Source: Bacteroidales bacterium (lineage in GTDB: Bacteria; Bacteroidota; Bacteroidia; Bacteroidales; F082). Taken from it: 64,000 bases of DNA. The translations under genes and the position numbers were made by a program. The stretch's first letter is position 1; each line of letters starts with the position of its first letter. A model generated the notes under the pieces. The model had not been told where the DNA came from and searched no databases. It saw only the letters and a program-made list of their open reading frames with translations. Below, piece by piece: positions 9,301 through 17,100 of this stretch. The stretch is taken from assembly GCA_016285355.1 (NCBI GenBank), contig JAEEQP010000002.1, forward strand, positions 69,936-133,935, in the 5' to 3' direction.

Positions 9301-10467
9301 ATGGTCGTAGAAATAGGGGTCAGTGGGCGGCCTGCGCTCGTAGTCAAGGTCTTTCTTGATCATGTGGTACATCTCGTCGTAGTCGCGACCGGTGATGCGG
9401 CCCAAGATGATTTGGGGCATGTTGTTGCCGCCCATCACCGAATAGGCGTGGTCGGAGATGTAGGGGTTGTAGCTGTCGCCGCCTGGGTGGTTGTTCATGG
9501 TGTAGGAGACGATGCCTTGGGTGGGGTCGGTGTTATGGTCGCCCATTAGGAGTACCGCCGCAGGGGGCATGTCCCAAGTGTTGTAGGCGTTGCGGATGAA
9601 GTTCCTGATAGCAGTGTAGTTGTTGCCTCCGCATTCGCTCACCGTAAAGATTTCAGTGGGGATGCCTTGCTCGACTCTGAACTGCTTGATGCTGTCGGCC
9701 AATTGGATGAAGTCCTCGTTGTCGGGGGTGATAATCATGTATTCGCAGCCGGTCTCGCGGTTTTCGTAATGTTTGCGCAAACGTTCACCGTAATCGATTT
9801 CGGGCAGGACATCATGGTTGAGGATCATGTCCTGAAGAATTTGGTCCCATTCAGGGGTACGATAACGCGGGTCGCCGTACGTTTCATCGCCTCCTTCAAA
9901 ATCCAATTCCAATTCCATATCGCTATAAACCACCAATTCCTTGGTCACAGGGTTGTATTGGAACGGCATCACGCCCACCTCGACCACCTGCACGCCACGG
10001 ATGCTGCTGACCTCCGAAACCTGAAACGGCGACTCGGGATAGAAGGCATTGCGCCCATAGATGTCGGCGTTTTTCCGGTAGACGGCAGGGGCGTTGTCGT
10101 TGTCCAATTGCGGCACCGCCGCAGGGATGAGGTCTACGTTTTGGATGACCTTGGTCTTGGACGAAACCATCTTCAGCGAGGGTGTCGCGCCGTTGGGGAT
10201 GGCAATGAAGGTGCTGTTGCTCGGCAAGTCTGGGGCACCGGCCTCGTTGGGAAGATAAATGCCCGATAGGGTGATCACTTGTCCCTGCACCTCGGCGCGG
10301 TCGGCATCCTCGATGGTGACGGCACCGATATGATGGCGGAAGGTCAGTTGGTTGTCGCTCCTGTTGCTGATGCTGAATCCGTTGGGTTCGCTGTTGAAGC
10401 GGTATTCTTGGGCTTGTAGTGCGATGCCTGCCGCTATGGCGAGGGCGAAAAACAGTGCTTTTTTCAT
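6379..10467 (-). CDS. C25 gingipain-type protease with T9SS tail (copy 2)
   Basis: A 1,362-residue secreted cysteine protease, paralogous to copies 1 and 3 but more diverged. I start at MKKALFFALAIAAG (10,467) and not the upstream in-frame ATG at 10,491, because the -7 box at 10,489-10,496 would place the transcript start after that ATG. Signal peptide 1-19 (ends LQAQ). The catalytic domain has EYMIITPDNEDF (about 242) and MPPAAVLLMGDHN (about 300), which retains the GDHN motif. His490 lies in QHRDHGAEELWGEP and Cys522 in VMSNNCLTGKFDY. This keeps the closest visible match to the RgpB/Kgp active site (C-x-T/N-G/A-x-FD). Ig-like beta domains follow. The sorting domain (VEVYPNPANGVLYVKS ... KVVVMP) contains an in-frame palindromic repeat encoding GPSTSSGT. 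Confidence 0.9.
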   Translation of the reverse strand: MKKALFFALAIAAGIALQAQEYRFNSEPNGFSISNRSDNQLTFRHHIGAVTIEDADRAEVQGQVITLSGIYLPNEAGAPDLPSNSTFIAIPNGATPSLKMVSSKTKVIQNVDLIPAAVPQLDNDNAPAVYRKNADIYGRNAFYPESPFQVSEVSSIRGVQVVEVGVMPFQYNPVTKELVVYSDMELELDFEGGDETYGDPRYRTPEWDQILQDMILNHDVLPEIDYGERLRKHYENRETGCEYMIITPDNEDFIQLADSIKQFRVEQGIPTEIFTVSECGGNNYTAIRNFIRNAYNTWDMPPAAVLLMGDHNTDPTQGIVSYTMNNHPGGDSYNPYISDHAYSVMGGNNMPQIILGRITGRDYDEMYHMIKKDLDYERRPPTDPYFYDHPVTAMGFQLERWFQLCSEVVNGFWEYELGKHPVRQNAIYQGTPGSRWSTYEHTNTVLDYFGPIGCGYVPQTMSHLTDWSATGNSVNEAINKGAFLIQHRDHGAEELWGEPSYSIGFIKKLTNENLTYVMSNNCLTGKFDYSGMGSDGCFAEVFHRHQHGALGLIAATQVSYSFVNDIYVWGAYDNMWPDFMPTYGTQHETNFLRPAFGNAAGKFFLKQSSWTDNDWKTITYYLFHQHGDAYMTLYSEVPQELTVEMLPVIPAGSEQYQIKADEGATICLTANGQIIGFDMATGDTQTVSVTPQEVGTVVKLTITKQNYYRYEHNIQTIPTEGPYLIFNAIEINDAEGNDNHAPDYNETCRFGISLHNAGFSPMDSFNVTLSCNHPAVEITENTFNYNGMNADEIQMQNDAFTVHFGDELNDQEKVKFHLKMENANHSFVDSVTLAVKAPKLKYGQLSITDLDGNTMDRLIQGTPSYLTFDIENQGESKSLEISNRFNLMAPFLSVDEAEVSIPAIDAGTTGQVTFRANVDENAIDGVINYSLQAESGFHTDCLKSQIFLGYTSEDFEDETLNEDMQWNLGSGHKKWFIAEDATASGGHCMRSPTISDKIIANLFIGIDTDIDGTFSFLHKTSTEEGDVLSLTLNGQEVGTWSGIGDWERAEFELPAGSNVVRFTFKKDNEGSAGEDAVMIDDLRFPPFAKMVLYAGDDTETCPNTTFTPEGYIYNQKEFTWSTNGDGTFDDATLEHPIYTFGEADKAEGKVELTLTGICAYNQSQQSSTVTVSLLPYFEPSYKPEMPSGVNEVDLRLVSQSEYTAEEIEDVLYTWSIEPETAGTIVGEGSHALVEWDGEYRGEVKIAYAYENTCGSTSISEAMVVNVFNSTGIDEQQSVAVEVYPNPANGVLYVKSNLEGEAVLRVVDLMGKVVYECRMQGSGPSTSSGTTTIATSKFGGEGIYTLQVIQNDVVTSVKVVVMP
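6481..6504. repeat. family A dispersed repeat inside a coding region
   Basis: One copy of the repeat with core CCCTGAGCTTGTCGAAGGG. In the frame of the protease it encodes GPSTSSGT, inserted in the sorting domain between the VVYECRMQGS strand and the TTTIATSKFGGEGIYTLQ strand. Confidence 0.85.
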
Positions 10468-10488
10468 AGTTGATTCATTAACAGGCGA

Positions 10489-10496
10489 CAAAGATA
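10489..10496 (-). promoter_or_regulatory. -7 box (TATCTTTG) of C25 protease copy 2
   Basis: TATCTTTG on the minus strand, 21 bases before the chosen ATG. It decides between the two in-frame starts. Confidence 0.6.
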
Positions 10497-10509
10497 GGAA
10501 TATTAATTG

Positions 10510-10537
10510 AAAAAGGTGGAGTTTCCCCCACCTTTTT
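10510..10537 (-). terminator. intrinsic terminator of the PLGSG-tail gene
   Basis: Ten-base-pair stem AAAAAGGTGG/CCACCTTTTT with an 8-base loop; the minus strand continues into T-rich sequence. It lies 21 bases after the gene ending at 10,559. Confidence 0.75.
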
Positions 10538-10558
10538 GCTTATTATTCATTCTCGTTT

Positions 10559-10969
10559 TTATTCCTCCTTGCGCTTCTTGCCCACGAGATAAGCCGCACC
10601 AAGGCCCATCAGCACGGCGATGCCGCTGCCCAAGGGAGCGTCGGCGCTGGCGTCGCCATCATTACCATGCGAGCCAGGCAGGACAAGCCCAGAATTATTA
10701 CCTTCACCATCTCTTGTGAAGAGGTTACCCATGCCGAAAAGGCCGTTTTCCGAATAGTCTTGCTGCTGGTTGATGTAGGCCATGTCTTCCTCGTCATAGT
10801 CGTAGTACTCAGAGAACAAGGTGAAGTCCTCGCTGTTGCTGAAGAAGCTTGTGCCCAAGCTGAAGAGGCCGCTTTCAGCGACACCGTCGGCACCGGTGAA
10901 AGCTTCTTGCGCGTAAGTGGTCATGCCCAAACCGAGGACGATTGCGATGGTTACTATCAGTTTTTTCAT
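10559..10969 (-). CDS. small secreted protein with PLGSG-type C-terminal tail
   Basis: A 136-residue protein with a signal peptide (MKKLIVTIAIVLGLGMTTYA, cut before QEAF) and an acidic, low-complexity middle rich in Gly, Asn, Asp, Phe and Tyr (EYYDYDEEDMAYINQQQDY). The C-terminus has three parts: the motif APLGSG, a hydrophobic helix (IAVLMGLGAAYLVG) and a basic end (KKRKEE). The same three-part tail ends the unrelated small protein at 55,089. Such tripartite tails are typical of sorting or anchoring signals, as in PEP-CTERM or LPXTG proteins, but I know no processing enzyme for this one and see none nearby. The protein presumably sits in the envelope with the helix in a membrane. Function unknown. 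Confidence 0.8.
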   Translation of the reverse strand: MKKLIVTIAIVLGLGMTTYAQEAFTGADGVAESGLFSLGTSFFSNSEDFTLFSEYYDYDEEDMAYINQQQDYSENGLFGMGNLFTRDGEGNNSGLVLPGSHGNDGDASADAPLGSGIAVLMGLGAAYLVGKKRKEE

Positions 10970-11029
10970 TGTATTTTGTTGTTTAATTGTTTATTGTTTA
11001 ATTGTTGTTTGTTCAGTTTCCCGCTTCGC

Positions 11030-11133
11030 GGGAATGGAGTTTTTAGTTTTGTTACCAGCGGCGGTTTCAACAAGTTAGTTGTTCGTAACGTTTCCTACCG
11101 CCGCTTTAAACCAATGTTCTCAACTCCATTCCC
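11030..11133. repeat. nested inverted repeat downstream of the giant gene
   Basis: Outer arms GGGAATGGAGTT (11,030-11,041) and AACTCCATTCCC (11,122-11,133) are perfect complements. Inner arms AGCGGCGGT (11,057-11,065) and ACCGCCGCT (11,097-11,105) are also perfect. There is no clear T-run, so this may be a transcript-end structure or a dispersed palindrome, not a classical terminator. Confidence 0.7.
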
Positions 11134-11149
11134 CGCAGGGGAATCTTTA

Positions 11150-14100
11150 TCATTCAATCACCACTTTCTGCACCTTAACATCGTTGCCGTTGATGAGGCG
11201 AATCATATACACCCCAGGCGCGGCATGGATGCTCTTGCTGACGCTGCCGTTGACGGTCTCGCTGCTCAGGATGCGGCCGTTAAGGTCGATGACTTGCAGG
11301 GTGGCCTCGCCTTCGTTGGCGATGATCCAGCTGCCGTTGAAGAAGAAGGCGAAGGTCTCGTTGTCGCCATCATTGTCGTCGTTTGCGTCCCCGCAAACGA
11401 ACACCAGTTTGAAGCGCGATTCATAGTCCGTCACCTTGGCGTTGAACGTGTATGTAGAGACGCGATTTATCGCGTCTCCTCCATTCGGGGCCAGCAGGTC
11501 GACATCCGCGCCAGTCATATTATCAATCAGATGCAGATAAATCATCTCCACGTTTTCGGGGTTGACCGTGATGGTGTATTGTCCGTTTTCGTTCGCGCGG
11601 AAGTTGACGGGCATCTCGCCGTAACCGTCGCTGTAGGCGATGGCATATTCCTTCTCGCCTTGCGGGAGATAGATATTGGCGTTCTGAGTGCCGAAGTAGA
11701 ACTTGCCGAGCTGGCAGCCTACGTTGAAGCTGACGATGGCGTTGTCTAACAGGGCGGGACCCTGAGCCTGTCGAAGGGTCGAAGGGCCGACCTTAAGTCC
11801 GTTACCATCGCGAGCCGGCGTTTCGACAGGCTCAACGACCTGAGTAAGTGCGATGTTCAGGTTGCCGTTGTTATTGGTGCTCTGCTCTGGGAATGGAGTG
11901 GTGCGGAAGATGACGGGGTCGTTGCCATTTTCTACTTCCACGACAACACCCATGCAGGGCGAAATGTAGCCAGTGGATGTCTCAGTCAAAACGGCGGAAC
12001 CTTCCGCGTTCAGCGTGTAATACGGCTTGTTGATGTAAGCCGCACGCGGGAAGGGGTTGCCCACGAGGTTGAAGCCTTGCGGGAGGGTCACTTCCTTCGT
12101 GTCGTCCATGTTGAAGGCATTGTTCTCACCAATGAACTTGACGGTCTCTTGTTGTTGTGTGGCATAGAGGTAGCCTCTGCCGTTTTCGAGACTGAAGCCA
12201 GGGGCGACATTGTTCGTGCCTTCCTTCCAGTTCTCCCACATCTCACTGCTCGGATTCAGGCGGTAGAGGTCGTATTCTGATGCACTGATAATGTCAACCA
12301 CTGCTTCTGAATCTGGGTCGGTGTTTTCAGTGAGCGGTGAGGCGATGAATGTCCAACCTACCTCTTCGCTTGTGCCATAGCCCTCCACAATGCGCGCATT
12401 GCCTGGCATGGCACCGTCATCTTCCGTAATGTCGGCGGTGATGTCGTCATCTTCTTCTTCGTCGTAGTAGCTACAACCCACGCCAGTGGCGTTCTGCGCT
12501 CCAGCCACGGTGCAGGCAACATAATAGTTGCGCTCAAGAGTGCCGTTGTAGGAGTTGTTGTAGCCGCAGATTGCACCATGCATGTTGTTGGGAGCGGCGG
12601 GGATGGTGGCACCGATGACGAGGTTGTCGCTTAAGGTGCCGTGTATTTGGTAGAAATTGGCACCTGCGATGCCGCCGAAGTGCCCTGTTTCTTCAAGGCC
12701 TGTGGCGACAGTGAGTTGGACTGCGCTGGTGCAGTGGCTGATGGTGCCATCGTTCGCGCCTGCGATGCCGCCGAAGTGAGTGGCATAGTCTTTTACGGCT
12801 TGGATGGCGACATCGGCTGCCACATGGCAGTTGGTGATGGTACCATTGTTGTAGCCTACGATACCTCCAGTGATGCCGAAGCCAGTGATGCGGGCATCAG
12901 CAAGGGTGACGTTCTTTACTGTACCGTCATAAACATAGCCGAAGAGGCCTTGGTATTGGCTTTCGTAATCTTCGCCGTTCTTAATGACACGGATGCCGCT
13001 GATGGTGTGGCCATCGCCGTCGAAGTTGCCAGAGAAGGCAAGACCATAAACGCCAATGGCGGTATAGTTGCTCTCGTTTGTACCGTCTTCATCGTTATCG
13101 ATGGTCAGCACATCGGGATCGTACACGATGTCGGCACCCAACTTGAAGAAGGAAGCATCATATTCTATCCATTCCCATTCATCTTCATCAAAATAAGAAC
13201 CCGGGCCATAGGAAGTGCCTCGGTTGACGCGGTAGGCCAATAGGTCGAGCTGCTCCTTGTTGTAAATCATATAGGGGTCGTCCTCGGTGCCAGTGCCGCC
13301 CCAATCGAGAGCGATGGGGTTTTCAGTATCGACGTTGATGATGACATCGTCATCAGGCATGGTGAGGGTATAGGGGTTAGCAGTGCCCTCCAAAGTGCCG
13401 GCGGTAGCGGTGTAGCCGTAAACAGAACCGGCGGGAGCGGGGTCTGGATAGTCGTTGCTGAGCACGAGGCTCACATGGGCACCTTCGCAGATGTAGAGGT
13501 TGCCGCCACAGCTGATGCCGTCCCAGTCGTATGAGGTGATTCCGCTGACGTTGTAAACGGCAGGATTGCTGAGGAAATTGATGAGGGCCATGTTGCTGAT
13601 GGTAACATAGTCGCCTGCTGTGATGTTGTGCGTAGCCTTGCCCTGTGCTGTGCCGAGGGTGCGGGTGTAGATGCAGTTGTCGCCTACCGTGCCGTTGCCG
13701 ACAAAGGTGTAGCCGTTGCTTATCTCAGTCTCGCCATTGGCGAGGTCGGCGGGAGCGTAGAGGCAATCCTCGATTGTGAGCTCGCCGCCGTCATGCCAGC
13801 CGATGAAGCCGCCGCAGTTGGTGGTGCCATTGCTAGTGATCAGCTTGCCGTTGAACAGGCAGCCTTCAATGGTGGTCGAGATGTTGGCATAATTCAAAGT
13901 ATGTTGCTGAAGGCCGATGAAGCCGCCGTGGGTGCCTTCGTTACCGACAAAGCTGCGGATGGTGACGCTGCTCACGCTGTTGACGATGCTGGTCTTGCCT
14001 TCGGCCATGCCGACAAAACCGCCGGCGTATTTGCCGTAGGTGGAAATACTGCCGCTGACCGTACATCCGCTGATGGTGAGTGTGCCGTTATTCGCGTGGG

Positions 14101-17100
14101 CTCCATAGCCAGTCGGATCGGTGGCTTCGCGCATGGCTGCATGGCTGACAAGACCGGCACAATAGCTGGCCTCACTGGCCGTGCTGATGATAGTTGCTGT
14201 CACATGGCAGTTCGTCAAATCGACAAGGCCTTTCTGGTTGGCGATAAGACCGGCAAGATGCGTGGAACCATTGATGGTGCTCGCCACGTTGAGGTTGCTG
14301 ATGGTTGCGTGGTTATTTACATTACCGAGGCCGCCAATAACATATCTGAACGGGGCAACATAGTCATCGCTGGTGTTGCAGTTGAAGGTCAGCGTGTAGT
14401 TCTGGCCGTCGAAGTTGCCGGCGAAGGGCTTGCTCTCGCTGCCCGCCATGCGCCTGACGCTGATGTCCGCACCGAGCTTCACGTTGCCTTGGAACGTATG
14501 GATGCTGTTCTGAACGAGGTCGCAGAAGAGGTCCCAACCTCCGGCGTTGGTGATGAGGTAGGGGTCGTCTGTGGTGCCGCTGCCCGTCAATATGGGCCTG
14601 AGAGTCTTGCCGTTGATGCGGCTAATGTCGATGTTGTTGCCAGTGATCGTGTCAGGCGTGGGGTCATTGGTGACGAAAACCTGGCCGGAAGCGATGTTAA
14701 CGGTGCCATAGTATGTATCGGCATAGATGTAGTCGGTGGCGTTGGTCCAGCCGAGGGTGATGCTATTAAAAGAAGTAAGGGCACGTTTATTATTGTTGCT
14801 CACGTAGGTGTCAAGCTGTCCGCCGAGGATGAGGATTTGTTGATTACCGAAGATACCAATGCCATAAATATGATTGTTTATTGCGTTGAGTTTACCGCCG
14901 CTGAGAGTGAAGTAATTACAATTTATAGTATAATTACCATTAGTTGTGGAATTAACGGTGACGTTGCCGCTCTGTTGGTTGTAGTTTTCGAGATAGATGC
15001 CATCACTTCCACTATTATATATACTAAGGTGTCCCGCAGTGGCATCGTCGAGGCTCTGGCCGTAGATGGTTAATGTATAACGTTTATCTTCGCCTTTTAT
15101 ACCTTTGCCAGAAATTCTGTTGTCGCTTGTTCCGACGTTCATCGTCTTGCCGTTGACGAGGATAAGGGTCGTGTTGCCGTTGAGGGTGATGGTGCTGGTA
15201 AAGGTGATGTTAGCACCGACGTAGTAGGTGCCGTTGAGTGTGGTCATGGTGCCGTCGAGAGGGATGGCGCTGGTGCTGTGTTCGGTGCCGTTGGCATCGA
15301 CGTAAGTGACCCCGTGCTGCTGGCTGTCGCTGCGGCAGTCGGCGGTAAAGGTGACATCGCCGTCGGTGCTATTGACGGTGTAAGTGCTGCCGTTGAGGTC
15401 GGTGCCGTTGGCGTAGTAATGCTTGGTGTAGCCTTCGGAGGTGGTGCCGAAGTTGTCGGTGAGGGTCAGCTGGAGGCCCTCGCGGTAATAGCTCACGTTG
15501 TCATAGACGAAGCCGTTGTCCATATTGGTGGCGGTGGGGCTGACATTAGCCATGCCTGAACCGAGGGTCACCTTGCGGACGCGGCCAACGTTGGTGAGAT
15601 GGGCATATTGGCTATTTTCATTAAAACCGATGGTATTAAGAAGGCTACTGTTGTAGTAATAGACGTTGGTCAACGTGCAATGGGAAGTGGAGCCACTACT
15701 ATTATGAGCATAGCCACAGATGGCGCCAACATAGGTGGTGCTTTCGCCGCTGACCGTGGGACTGATGACAAAGCTGTTCTGAATAGTATCGTAAACGGAT
15801 TCGCCGATAAGGCCGCCGACTTCGTTGCGGTTGCTGCTGGCAGTGGCGCTGACGGTGGGGTTATACACCCAGCAGTTCTCGATATGACCCTCAGAGGAAT
15901 AGCCGACAATGGTACCGACACAGGCTCCGTTGCCATAATAATTACTACTACTGGTGATGGTAGGACTGACGAGGCGGACGTTCTTCACTGTGGCATTTCT
16001 ACAGTAGCCGAAGAGGCCTGCATATTGAATATTGTCATCATTTATATTGTTGCTGAGGCCGCTGATGGTGTGGTCGCCACCGTCGTAGGTGCCTTTAAAA
16101 ATGGCACTGAAGGTAGTGTTGTAGCCGATGGGTTCGATGTCGCCGTGAAGCTCAATGTCGGCGGTCTGGCGGAAGGTCAGGCCATTGCAGTATTGTTTGT
16201 TCTGGTTGACGGCTGCGGCGAGGTTGCGCAGGTCTTGCTCGGTGGCAATAGCGTAAACGGCAGTACCCGTCTCGGTGGTCACGGCGAAGTGCTGGCTGCC
16301 GCACTGGGCGCGGCGCTTCGTGGCGTAGGCCTCCCAGTTGCCGGCGGTGTTCTGCTGCTCGGCGGCGATGCTGGGGAAGACGATATATTGCAGGGCAGTG
16401 CAGCCGCTGAAGGTGTTGCTGCCGATGCTGACGGCACCGTTGTAATTGATGTCAACGCGCTGCAGGCTGCTGCAGTTGGCAAAGGCGTAGTCGCCAATGC
16501 CGGTGATACCGTTGCCTACGTTGGCGATGGTGATGTCGTTGCCCCAAGGTGCTGGGTTGTTTTGGCTATAGTTCTGCATGGCTCCTGTGCCGCTGATGGT
16601 CAGCAGGGTGTAGTCGCCATTGCCGTCTTGGGCGAGGCTCCAGGTGGCGTCGGTGCCGCACGTGCCGCTGATCGAACGAACCGTGGCGTTGACGGTGACG
16701 TCGGAGCTGCCCACGGTGACGGTCATGCTCTTGCGGTCGGCAGCCAGGGTATAGGTGGCACCCGTGCCGCTGACGGTGGGCGTGCCAACGATGCTGTAGT
16801 TATTGTCGCTGACGTTCAGCGTGACATTGGCGCCACTGACGAAGTAGCGCGTGCCGTTGTGTGTGACGGTGGCATTCGTCGCGGCCAAGGTGAGGCCATT
16901 GCTGGCGGTGACGGTGTAAACGGGAGCTATCTCGGTGTCGCTATAGGCTGTGCCGCCGTCATAGCCGCATCCCCCTACGCCGTCGCCGTTGTCGTAGTAG
17001 TAGCAACCGCTGGTTGGGGCGTGGACTGTGGTACCGGCGTAAATCTTGCCTCTGTATCCGTTGGCATTGACGATGGTGACTGTGACATCGGCGAAGCAAT

